64,000 nt of DNA from Plasmodium coatneyi. Its lineage: Eukaryota; Apicomplexa; Aconoidasida; Haemosporida; Plasmodiidae. The stretch is from positions 340,501-404,500 of the forward strand of contig NC_033558.1 in assembly GCF_001680005.1 (NCBI RefSeq). Direction: 5' to 3'. Of this stretch, positions 11,246 through 22,000 are shown piece after piece. The notes beneath the pieces were generated by a model. It ran no database searches. It was not told where the DNA came from and saw nothing but the letters and a program-made list of their open reading frames with translations. The number at the start of each line of letters is the position of its first letter. Within the stretch, counting starts at the first letter, position 1. A program made the position numbers and the translations under genes.

Positions 11246-12179
11246 CTATGCGCCGTTGAGTCTTCCTACCACGGTGATCGAATTCAGTATAGAATGGATT
11301 AATGGGAGAAGGGCCAAGACTGAGGGGGGAAATGAGGAGCCGTCCGCGTGTTCATTCTCATGTTCGGGCACATGTAGTGTTTTTGTTTACCCTGTTTTAT
11401 CTACTTTTTGCGTTCCTTACCCGGTGTGCGCACGTCCGAGCAGATGTGCTGCACTATATCACAGATGGCGTTAATGAAGACGTTTATCAGCTGTATGTTC
11501 ACGTCTCCCCCGTGGAGTTCGCTTCTCTACGAAGAGGGGAAGAAGAAAACAACAGGGTTATTTTTTTATAAAAGGATCTCTCCATTTGGTAGCAGCAATT
11601 CTGTTTTTGTCTAATCACTGCAGTGGTGCATCCCTTTCGGTTGTTCGGCCCTTTCGAAAAGGTGCCCATTTTTAGAAGAGCAAAATTGCACTGAACAATC
11701 CTTCTTCTTTTTATTTTTTTCTACCTTTAAATTTCGTATTTGGTTTTTATACGAGTACACCGCAATTTCGTACTTCTTCACCTTTTCAGTCATGCTGCAG
11801 AATAAAGGGAAAAAACGGACAATGTGAAGCAGAAGATACAGATACAATTTAAACGCACGAGGTGTTTCTTTCTTTATTTTTCATTTTAATTGTACAGTCG
11901 CTTATACTCCCTTAGCTCGTTTAACTCCAGCAAATGGTCTGCATTGTTATTAAAAAGGTTCTACAAAAGGGGGTTAAGGGAAAAAAATAAATAAATAAAT
12001 CATCCACTGGGTTTAAGCAAAAGGCGTATTCATGCTTTCCAATTTTAGCGACCTTTTGTCTTTTTCATTTTAAAAAATATATTCCCCTCTTCGTAGGGAG
12101 GGATAGAAACAAAATTAACCATTCTTACTGGGGTGCACTTATCATTTAACTTCTTTATCGCTGGTGCCAAGGTGGCCAT
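11246..12179 (-). CDS. Small coiled-coil protein of five mini-exons, unknown function
   Basis: Found by joining exons: 12179-12129, 11960-11896, 11794-11725, 11526-11421, 11319-11246. All donors begin GT, all acceptors end AG, and every phase is consistent (0, 2, 0, 1), giving about 121 residues. The protein starts MATLAPAIKKLNDK. It has a heptad-like charged middle (HLLELNELREYKRL, EKVKKYEIAVYSYKNQIRNLK), then a hydrophobic helical C-terminus (INVFINAICDIVQHIC; LALLPLIHSILNSI). No signal peptide is visible. Its size and coiled-coil layout suit a subunit of a larger assembly, but that is inference. The five-fold phase agreement makes the gene itself likely. Confidence 0.75.
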
Positions 12180-13311
12180 GTCCCTCTCGAATGGGGTGCC
12201 GATAAAACGATGATTTGAAAACTTGTCCAATTATTCTGCGCAACTGTTGCTGCGTTGAGAATTGTGTGTAGCTTCAATAAATGCAACTTTTTCCGAATGA
12301 TACAAAAGTGCTAATTTGTCCACATATGGCAAAGTAGCAGGGGTGTGCCGCTTCAGTAGGAGACGTTTTTAATTAGTGGGGCGCGTACGCTGAATTGCTT
12401 TTATGCTTTTACTTAGTTATTTTATTTCCTTTATTTATTTTTTTTTTCTCTTAATATTTCTCAGCAAAAATATATGAACACACAAGAATTAAATTACGGG
12501 AAAACAGCAACGTACGCTGAATTTTGCCTGACTCGTTCAGGTTGTTCTGTAACAGTGTGCAACAGCTAGCGAGAAATTACATCCATTTGTTTCTCTCTTT
12601 TGCTGGTTCCCCATGTACGTTGCTTAATTTGGCTGGCTTTTACATTTTTTTTTTTTTTTTTTTTATGAACAGTGTGTGCACAAAAAAAAAAAAGAAATTC
12701 CTACAGTTATCATAAAAAAATGCACAACTGGGCAAATGAATTAAAAAAAACAATTGTGTAACCATTTGTGGCTTTGCAAGTAGAAATGAGCAAAGGGATA
12801 AACAAATAAAATGCATATATTTACACGCACATTAGGTCAATCCATTTTATGCTTAATTTCACCAGTTGGGGTGAACATTCTGTGATGGGTTTGAAAAGGG
12901 GCGTATCGAAGTGGGGCGATGTGGATGGAGAAGAAATTGAACGAGGTGTGACAAAACTGAGGGTGAAGAAGTTGTCTTTAAGAAAGCCTTGCCGTCACAC
13001 CACACCGACACAGCGCAAAGAACATTTCTTCCTTTGCTGTTCAAATTCGTTCCCCTTCACTAAAAAAGTTGCACCTCATTTTGTCTTTTCTCCCCTTTGA
13101 ATATAAAAAGAGTGATTCATTGTAAAATATGAATGAGCCTTGGACTCCCCTCTTATGCTGGGTAAGAATTTCTACACTTAACGCGCAGGGCTTCACATTT
13201 ACACATTATTTTTTTGCGGCCACAGCATCCTGAACAGACGAATTTACACTTTTTTTCCCGACATACTAGTGAAGAAATGTAATTCACGTCATATGACGTG
13301 TTCCCTACAAA
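12180..13311. other. Spacer between two minus-strand genes
   Basis: Upstream region of the coiled-coil gene and downstream region of prefoldin 3. It holds T runs (about 12645-12663) and A runs. An open frame at 12849-13100 (+) lacks splice or composition support and was not called. Confidence 0.5.
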
Positions 13312-14797
13312 TTAGCCCTGAGCTTCAACAACGTCCTTTTCTTTGTTCTTTTTTTTCATCTCCACATAATTGTGAATTCTCGATATGTTAATTTCTGTGG
13401 TTGATATTTGCTCGTGCAGCCACTGAAGCTCTTTGTCCTGGACAAAAAAAAAAATAAATAAATTATAAATGTTGCACGCGAACACGTTTATGCCATGTAA
13501 ATATTTTGTCACACCCTGAATGGTGGGTTATAAACTTTTTCTTTTCTTCGCACAGCGGAGCATATTTTGTTTGCGTCATTTTATTGGGAAAATGAAACAA
13601 ATGGTCACGAAAATGCGCTTTCCGCATTTTATTTTTCCCATTTTTTTTTTTTTTTTTTGCATAGTGAGATGGTCTATTTTTCTCACACAATAAATGATGC
13701 ACACGTGTGCGTACCATTTCGTCGTACAGATTTACAGCCCTATCTAAGTGGTGATTCAGTAGCTCCACTGCCTCTTTAAAGGGGAATTCAACCATCACGT
13801 TGGCCTAATAAGTGCAGGGTTAAAAGCAAGGTTATGCAAGGACGGTATAAGTTGTGTCTCTCAAATGGCGAAGATACAAAATGAAGAACGATTCGTGCTG
13901 GTGGTGCCTGCGTTTTCGATTACCCCCAGCCAAAGTAAAATGTGATCCGTTTTGTCGATAACTCCCCTGGCGTACAGGGACTCCTCCAAGGGAAAATACA
14001 GCTCCAAGTTTTTGCTCTCGTTCATTTCCTATAACGGTGTGAAGGGTGCACATGAGTATGTGCGCGTGTACCTCTATAGGGGAGGGCAAAATGGGTAAAC
14101 CATCAGGAAGAGGTACACGTTGGCCAATTCGAACGAGACCGCAAACACTTCATAAATTCGCACTATGGAAATGTTCAGCATGCGTACGGAGGGACGAACA
14201 TACGAACCTTTCTTTTGTAAAGGGCGTTTACTACTTTTAGGGCATCTTTCAATTCGGGGATTTTCTTCTCCGTGTTTATCTGTCTAGTTACAAAAGTGTG
14301 CTCCATGAATTTGTATTTCCTGAAGGAGACATGGTATGAGAAATTTCCACCATTGGGGGTGTCTATAACCTGGTTACTATTATGTTTGCCTTTTGCGAAC
14401 GAAGGGCTTCCACTTTTATGTAAAAGCTACAGTGCGGTAACGAATATGTACGTGGTGCCCACACACGGTGGGGCGTTTTTTTCGCAAAGGGTGAGGTGCA
14501 CTTACAATAGGAGCTCCTTGGCCAGGCGAAGAACCGTTTCCTCATTTTTGTTTTGCAGAAATTCTGTGACGTGTTCCTGCGGAATGGGGGAAAGATGCAT
14601 CAGCACAGGTTAACGTGAGGTCAAATCAAACCGTGTGGACACTCAAATTGGGATTGCTAAGTGACCGGCCCAAAAAATCGCTTCTAAGCAGCGCTTCTAA
14701 AATTTTCCACTTTTTTTATCTTTCCGCTAACTATGAACTTAGCCCCCGGGATGTTCCGGACGGACCTCGTGTTGTCCGTCAAATCGTCAAATGACAT
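13312..14797 (-). CDS. PFDN3: Prefoldin subunit 3 (VBP1-like)
   Basis: Prefoldin is a cytosolic hexamer that captures nascent actin and tubulin and passes them to the TRiC/CCT chaperonin; subunit 3 is one of its two alpha-type subunits. Six exons join in phase: 14797-14732, 14576-14506, 14319-14208, 14028-13924, 13804-13715, 13437-13312, giving 189 residues, close to the roughly 190-200 usual for the family. Diagnostic stretches in order are IPGAKFI, KYKFMEH, INTEKKIPELKDAL, the central beta-hairpin segment LEESLYARGVIDKTDHILLW, LGANVMVEFPFKEA, and the second helix ending STTEINISRIHNY. Two long helices flank the hairpin region as expected. The start ATG at 14797 gives the short acidic N-terminus typical of the family. 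Introns are 100-280 bp and AT-rich. Confidence 0.95.
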
Positions 14798-15507
14798 GTT
14801 TGTATTTCGCAGGAAGGATGGGTGTGAGGCAAAATGGCAAGCTCGCCTTCACGGCTTTGAGTTTGCTACAGGTGGGATACACCTTATAGGGGCAACGTGG
14901 AATTGCTACGCACACATGCGGACGTACATGCATATGTACCTATGCGATTATATACATATGTGCTTATACATGTGCATGCGAAGGGCACACTTTTGCCAAG
15001 CCACACTTTCTCCTCATGTAACTATTTGCTTTCAAGAGATTGTCGCTCCTTTGCGTCGTTTTATGCACAGCCTCATAGCTCTTGTAGTAGGAAAACAAAT
15101 GCCATGACTGGACGCACAAATGGAGAAAAAGAATTAAAAAAAACGCGATGGTAACTCCTGCCTCCATGCGACTTTGCTAAGTACGGCTGAATGTTTTGCT
15201 TGCAATTTTGTTCACATGTTTCTGCGTCGGAAGTTGCTCCTCGTCACAGGGATATATACTGTGCGGGTGCGCGTGCGCGTGCAAGGAAGGAATCCTTGGC
15301 AAGGGCGTTTGTTTGGGTTTCACATGTGTTCATGTTTATATTTCCACTTATGCGTACGCTTATCCTTTCGCTTATGTTTAATTTTTTTTTTGCACAATAT
15401 GTACCCGCGTGTTAATGTTAAAATGGGTCCACGCTTACATGACAAAGGAGCTACATGTACAGTACATGTTATATGCAGAATTTCGAAATGGGAAGGTATA
15501 ACGCCAA
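14798..15507. other. Upstream region of prefoldin 3
   Basis: No firmly supportable gene. A minus-strand frame from ATG 15167 encodes a hydrophobic leader-like start (MEAGVTIAFFLILFLHLC) of 67 residues. It would have to end inside the start of prefoldin 3, so I left it uncalled. ATG/CACA/TGTG alternations occur at about 14910-14975 and 15260-15290. Confidence 0.4.
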
Positions 15508-15644
15508 TTATTTAGCCTCTTTATTTTTGCGAATTGACACGTATTCCCCATTGCTTGTGAGTGCGGTATGCTTTGTCGCCTTCCAGATGGCCTCCCCATC
15601 GGAGTAGCACACCGTCACGCGGCCATCCCACTTTTGCCCTTTGG
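15508..15644 (-). CDS. Probable 3'-terminal exon of an unidentified minus-strand gene
   Basis: An acceptor (GTATAG) at 15646-15645 opens a frame of 45 codons ending TAA at 15508. The peptide (KGQKWDGRVTVCYSDGEAIW, then KATKHTALTSNGEYVSIRKN) has balanced composition and well-formed codons unlike the flanking spacer, so it looks truly coding. It needs a preceding exon ending in phase 1. Short open stretches around 15,720-15,870 (-) are candidates, but I could not join them with good donors. Function not recognised. Confidence 0.5.
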
Positions 15645-16267
15645 CTATACGATCAGTGTAAGCATTTTACTACATTTGAACATATGTACTTGCATGCACA
15701 AATGGATAATTCTTTTTGGAGCACTTGAATTTCGACCCACCGTGTGCCTCTCACTTTGCCTGTTTTACTCCACAAAAGCAACATGCTATTTTGGTTGAAG
15801 AGGCACACAGTTGTAGGTTTTTTAAAAACGGACCAATTTTTCGTCTACTTGGTTTGGCGCCCACATTTGGGTAGGGGCTATTTAAAGGGTAAAAAAAAAT
15901 GCACACATTATGCGTGCAAACTTGTAATCTCTTTTAAACAAATTCGCTTTTGGTGGATGCAAAAGTTTGGCAAATTCGTTTTGCATCCCGCGCATGTACG
16001 AGATGGGCACGCGGGACAGATACACGCGTAGGTTCTCACGTAGGTTCTCACGTTCGCATAAAAGTGAGCTGGGGAAGAAGCGCACCTAAATGCGCACTTT
16101 GGTACATCTTTGCAAACTGCACAACTACGAGTATGTCTCATATCCGTGCCCCTTTTTGGAAATAGAAAAATTGCAACTGACGATATTTCCCACTTTTATA
16201 AAATTTTCCACAAAAAAAAAAAGCTAACAAAAAAAAAGCTAGCAAAAAAAAAACTAGCAAAAAAAAA
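15645..16267. other. Spacer downstream of S8, with possible small exons
   Basis: It may contain the 5' exons of the gene ending at 15508, for example an open minus-strand stretch around 15,820-15,870 containing MWAPNQVDEKLV. Nothing else is supportable. Confidence 0.4.
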
Positions 16268-16275
16268 CTAGCAAA
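16212..16275. repeat. Short A-tract/CTAGC minisatellite at S8 stop codon
   Basis: Four or five tandem units of GCTAGCAAAAAAAA or ACTAGCAAAAAAA (13-14 bp) run into the 3' end of the S8 reading frame. The S8 stop codon TAG (complement CTA at 16268-16270) belongs to the last unit. Confidence 0.8.
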
Positions 16276-16884
16276 AATGCTGATACCCATTATTAACGGC
16301 AAACAACATTTTCCCACCAACCCCCATTCGAATGCAGTCCCTGTGGCTTATCACTCCACAGCTGGTTTGCATAACCCACAGGCCAGTGTTAAACCGTGTG
16401 CGGAATTTCAACTCGTGGGGTGTTAACCAAATGTCTCTGCTTGGCTTCGAAACGACTCGAATGTTTCTTATGACCTAAGAAAAAGGGGAAAAAGGAAAAG
16501 ACGATAATGCACGTGTATATGGCTACTTGGAAAAGGATACCTCTCTTTAAGTACTCTTCTAACAAGGGGGTTCATTTTAAGATCGTTTGGTCGCAAAAAA
16601 AAACAATTGTGTGAAGAACGACGGGTTGGACTGCCTCCACGCAGGGGGTTTGAACTGTGTAAATATGTACACCCAAGCATATATGCACAGATGGTGATTA
16701 CCGGTGCGCCCTTATAATGTTTAAGCAGAATGTCAATTTTTGTCCCCTTGATGGCGAAGCCCCTAATGAGTCCCTCCTTCTGCAACAACTCAAGTATCTG
16801 GACGTTCAGTACGTGGAATGGGCACTTTTGGGTCATGGCATCCGTCCGTAGCAAAGATACGACCATTTCGCATGCCCTCTGCAT
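16268..16884 (-). CDS. Bacterial-type ribosomal protein S8, probably mitochondrial
   Basis: Two exons, 16884-16702 and 16474-16268, join in phase 0 to give 129 residues; bacterial S8 is about 130. S8 binds 16S-type rRNA in the small-subunit platform. The N-terminal domain matches in order: NVQILELLQKEGLIRGF (the VLxxEGFI motif), then DILLKHYKGAPVIRNIRVVS. The second exon has SKPSRDIW and the C-terminal signature GLWVMQTSCGVISHRDC..GVGGK, equal to the GLGxxxxSTSxGVMTdxxA..gxGGE pattern. Apicomplexan plastid genomes carry their own rps8, so this nuclear copy is most likely for the mitochondrial ribosome; that assignment is inference. No long targeting peptide is seen before ATG 16884, so an extra 5' exon is possible. 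Confidence 0.93.
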
Positions 16885-18275
16885 TGTGCCTTGTCACATA
16901 TCTTTGGCATAAACGGCTGAGGAGAAATTGGCATCTGGCCTATTTGAAAATATTCCTCTTTGGGGATGCTCCTCATTGAAATGGCTCTTCCATGGGGAGG
17001 GTGAAGCGTACATTAACGTGCGCCTCCACGTAGTAGCATTCGTCAAAATGGAAATGGCGGGGTGAAGGGAAAAAAAAAATATAATATAATATAGTTGGGT
17101 AAAATGCTACGAACCTGCCTTGTTTAACTAATTTTTTCTCCACTCCTTTTCAATTAACCCCTCTGTCGCGAAAAAGGAGCACACCTCGGTTCCGTTCCAT
17201 TAAAGTTGGCGTTTTTTTTTTTTTTTTTCCGCCCCTGGGGAACACTGACTTTTTCTTCGTGCTGCATTGTATTTGCGCCCTTTACTTTCGGGTCACACTC
17301 TACACACCACAAAAGGGGAAAGTGTGGAGGGTCTCTCCCCTTGGGCAACCGCCCCGTTGGATCATGCACTTTACACATCTTCTTGGGGTACACCCAAACA
17401 CATGTGCACGTCAAAATGAACTTCGCGCAATTCTTTAAATTGAACATGATGTGCAGTTTTTATTTGTTCTGATAAATGCATATCGGTCATTTTTGTGTAA
17501 TTTTTTTTTTTTTTTTTTGCTTCCTTTTCGTCGATCTGTTGTGTATTCAATCTTTGGAGTGTCTCCACTGAGACGAAAAGAGGGAGTACACTGTTCATGT
17601 AGAAAAAAAAAAAAAAGGAAAACAATATACATATGTGCATTCACGATAAGGATGAGGGATTGTCACAATTTAGGAACATGGAAGAGAACCCACTTATTCA
17701 TGGCAACGTCTGCCATGGGAAATTATCTGCACCGCAAAGCCTCAAATGTGGACACTCCAAATGCTCACAACTTTTGAGAAGTTCCGTCTCAACGGATTCG
17801 TGCGCTCATTCACATGGATTATTTCTTTTGATGGTAGCCTACACAAGGTTGGCGATTCTTATGCTGTTGTGAAGTTTTTAAGCCATTTAAAAAGAATGAA
17901 CTGTACACCGCTTAACTCGTACGAAGTGGGATTTGCCTTCCTCATATGGAGTGTTCTGATAGGAAAAAAAAAAAAAAATGGACTCATTGGAACGGAAAAT
18001 AAAAAAGGGGGGGGTGCATGATGTCGTCGTGGCTTGCTCAGATGGTGTGCATTCTCAACATGAGGAAGAAATATGAGCAGTCTGTTCACTCCCATGGGGT
18101 AGGCTTATCCCCCGTTCTGTCTGGTCTCCGTTGTGTTTAATTTGAAAGGCTGTTTTAATGCGTGCACCAGGGGATGCACAGCCTTTTTTTTTTTCTGCGT
18201 TCTTTCTGCATATTGTCGGTGCCCCTTTCTGCATTTTCTCTTTTCATGCTTCCCCCTAAATGAGTTAATCACCAG
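16885..18275. other. Spacer upstream of S8 and of CRMP
   Basis: Divergent interval. Open frames exist on both strands: a plus-strand frame at about 17746-17965 with a hydrophobic C-terminal stretch (VGFAFLIWSVLIG), and a minus-strand frame at 17154-17447. Neither joins convincingly to neighbours. The plus-strand one is a candidate first (signal-like) exon of the CRMP gene. T runs lie at about 17212-17228 and 17500-17518. Confidence 0.4.
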
Positions 18276-18379
18276 AATGAGGCTTCATTTTACGCAAAAG
18301 GGTCAGGCTTGAAATTTCGTGATCTCGAGCTGCCGCCGCGCCGTTGCATGCAAAACAAAATTGTCAAAAGGGTGTCAAG
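18276..18379 (+). CDS. Possible upstream coding exon of the CRMP gene
   Basis: Bounded by ATCACCAG and a strong donor AAG|GTAAGG, 104 bp, phase 0 in and phase 2 out. It encodes NEASFYAKGSGLKFRDLELP then PRRCMQNKIVKRVS. Composition is much more balanced than the flanks. Whether it belongs to the CRMP gene is inferred from strand and distance. A second plausible exon lies at about 18774-18864, ending in phase 1 before GTATCC. The joins between these pieces were not resolved. Confidence 0.4.
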
Positions 18380-19007
18380 GTAAGGCATTTTACACATTTG
18401 GTTTTTTTTAAATACACAGATTTATGCCCCTATTGATTACGCAATTTTATTTCTTTTAATTTTACAGTGCACATTGGTACATTTTTTAAAATGTGATTTG
18501 TCCTATTTTGGAGCATGTGAATTTTTTTTTTTTTGCAAGTGTTCCTTTTGGGTGTCCTCAAAAATGACTTTCTAAATTTTGTCTACAAAATGGTAAACCC
18601 GGGCAAGTTTTTTTTTTTTTCTTCTGTGTTGGTAACTTGTTTGTTGAAGGTACGAACTGGTGCACGTGAATGCTCTGATGAAGTAGGCCGATCTGTTGTC
18701 TCTATGCACATGTAGCGAGCACGTAAATGCTTACCCATTCGTTTTGTTCTGTTTTTTTTCCTCAGAGCGAAGCAGCGTCAAATGGGAAGCCAGGGTGTGG
18801 GAAAGAGCCCAAGGTCGCTCCCCCTATGAAAAGTACGGAGCGGTGAAAAATGACATGGCTAACAGTATCCGGAAAAATAAAATAAAAATGAAGTTTACCT
18901 AGTCGACGCGTGAAGGCGCACATGTGCGTGTAGGCACACATCGCACTTGCCAGCATGACACAACCAGGGTAAAAAACATACCTACTTTTTTTCTTACCTC
19001 CTGTTAG

Positions 19008-22000
19008 TAAATGAAAGCAGTGAATCAAGCAGAAGCGCTACGGTAAAGCTGGACAAGCTGAAATTTAAAAGATCCCCAAAAAATATCCTCAAAGGAAGAA
19101 AAAGGGGAATTAACTTTGTCTCCCTAAATTTAGAGAAAATTATCGAGTTAAAACAGAAGGACCCGCTAATCCTAATAAGTAGTATTTACTCCGGGGAAAA
19201 AGAAAAATGTAATTTTTAAAATCGGATTCGTACATGTGCAGTTAAACGTGTTTGTCTTTTTTTTTCCCCCCCGATTTACTCGTTCGACCATTGTACTCAT
19301 TTTTGTTTCCCATCACCACCTCCTTTCAGTCCTTTCCGCTTGCTACGAAAATGAAAAAATCAGAGATGGCAACACGTGCAGCAGAATTACCACTACCAAA
19401 GAAATTTGCGATGTGCCTGTTGACTTTAACCTGGACTATGTCTTCTCATACAGGGACAGAAATGAGCACCCTTCTAAATGCCTCGTGGACAACGTCCCTC
19501 AGTATCGGATAAAAAGTGAGAATGTCGCCTTCATCGGGTGGCAAGGTGTTTCGCGCCGCAGCGTGCTATACCGTGCTTCACCACATTGCTTTACTCCACG
19601 CTACGTTCTTCCACCCCGCTTCATACTATACCACGTTGCCTTTTTTTCTAGATCAAGACCATCTGGTTGTCCAGTCGGGAGAACGTTTCGACCTGAAAAT
19701 TCTGAACGAGTCCATCCTGTTGAGAACTTCAGTCATCATTACTACGGGAAAATGCTCAGACATAGTAAAATCTCGAAGTACCCACTTCGAATTCGAGAGA
19801 TCTCCTAACCCTTTTGGTGACCCAATATTGCACAAGGGCGAAGTAATTGGCTCGGAATTTAAAAACATAAATGTGAAAAAAGAAGCCGAAGGGATTTTTA
19901 GCGTGTGTTCCTGTTACATAGACTATCTGAACAACAATTACAATAGCTGTTTACTAGCCAGTAGGCATTATACACAAATTTACACCCTGCGAGCTATTGT
20001 GCCATCTAGCAAGATCATCAATATGAGCACAGGAGAAAAAATTAACATTAATGTTAAGGAGTATGAAACAATGTTCCCTATTCAGAATGCCTTCATCATC
20101 GAAATGGTAAGTGGCTACCACTGCAACAATATTAACAAGAAATCTTTCACCCAAGTGCAGGAAGATTTTTACCAAAATATGAGGCGACTGAACTTTTATG
20201 ATGTTTATTTGTACGAAATGGGTCCAAATGAAATAATAGAAGACGTATTTTTTTTGAAACCGGGAAGTTATTTACTATGTTATACGTCCATTGAAAGGGG
20301 GACTAAGTTTTCGGCCCTCCTTGCTACTATACATGTTAAGGGTTAGTCCTTCCGTCGCGCACCCTCCGTGAACTTAATAGCATGTGTTCTCTGTCCACAC
20401 GCATCACACGTTCGTCTATTTCACTACCTTATGTTGCAACGGATTGTTTCTCCCCTTTTCCCACTCTCCCAGGGTACGACTTAAAGGAGGTGAACTATTT
20501 ATATGTGGACCTCCATTCCACCAAACTAAAGTTGGGACAGTCTGTTTTTCTAAAGAGAATAGGAATAGGTGGCTTATCAGAAGTGGTTTTCAAAAAAAAG
20601 GAAGCAGAGAACTGCTCAGGCGAGATGGTAATTTATTCCAATAACACATTAAAAATGAATGCCGAACAAAAGGGACAGATAAGCATTGATGTCATCTACG
20701 TGTCCGATATAAAGTTAAGTGAATACAATGAATTGTTGGACATCTGTTCTCGAGAGAACGAAAAATATAGATTAATCGGACGCGCAGAAGCAAAGCCGTA
20801 TATTTCACACACCCACGAAAGTATCTTTTTGGAAGAGTTCAATATTCCCCCGGATGATGTTAGAACCTATGTGATGAAAAAAGAATCTAGATTCTTCAGA
20901 TTTTATCCTCATATACTGGAATATGCTCTAGATAATAAGATAGACATTCTGTACATATCTTTTCTGTGCTACTCATCAAAAAATGAAGTAAAATTAACGT
21001 ACAGTTCTGACAAAAACATGACGCCCAAACCTTTCGCAAAACTCAGAATCAGTGAGCCTTCCAGCTCTGTACTATACATTTCCAATAGAGAAATAAAATT
21101 ATACGTTTTAAAGAAAAGATTGCAATCGTTATTTATGTATGACATTACTCCCAATAACGTAAGAAAGAGGAGAAAGAATACAGGAATGTACGTAGATGAC
21201 CCTCATATGTACTCCTTATTAATTTACTATTTCGATTATGCCAATTTTGTAAAATGTGAGAATTGCTCAACGCCTATTTTGATGGAACCAGTGTATAATG
21301 AAAATAGGAAATTAAATCTACTTTTTTTGGTAACATCAGATCCGCTTCGAAGAATAATAATAGTTAACCCAAAACTTGATACTGTGTATGAATATAACTC
21401 TAATGCTGTAAAAAACCAATTTGAACAAATTGGGGAGTTAAGGTTCAGTCTAGATGTTCTGAAAGATTCATCATATCTCATAACTGACGTTTCTTGTGGA
21501 ATCTTAAAAAATAATTCATTCGATTGTTTCTTGATTGACCAAATGAATAACTCTGTGATAGCCGTCCACTATATGGAAGAGCGAAACCTGCTACTTCTCA
21601 TGGACACCTTTCAGGGGGAAAGTAACGCGAATGACGAAAATGCCTATTTGTACAATTTTATCTTTAGCCAATCTGACACTTATTTGCAGAATCCCAAACA
21701 TGTAGTGCCCTTTCCCTTTGGTGATTCCTACGTTCTGTTCGTTGACGAGGTTCGTGCGTCTGCCCCTGCGGCACTGCTTTCGAATTGTGCGAGGAGGAAC
21801 AACTGCGCATTGCGAAAAGGGAGTGTCCGTGTAGACACGTGCTTCCATTAACGCAGGACTTTTGTTCTCTCAAAAATGTGCATGTTTTCTTAGTGAATAT
21901 GTATATTTACTTCTTCTTTTCTTTTCACCCTACGGGTGGCCACTATACTAAACGCAGGACGAAACCACCGAAATGAACATAATACTGTATGACAGAAACA

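Noticed and set aside
12849..13100. 83-codon plus-strand frame
   Set aside because: It lacks splice signals and homology and lies in the spacer between two minus-strand genes.
14964..15167. 67-codon minus-strand frame with a signal-like start
   Set aside because: Extension by splicing would end inside the first exon of prefoldin 3; too little support.
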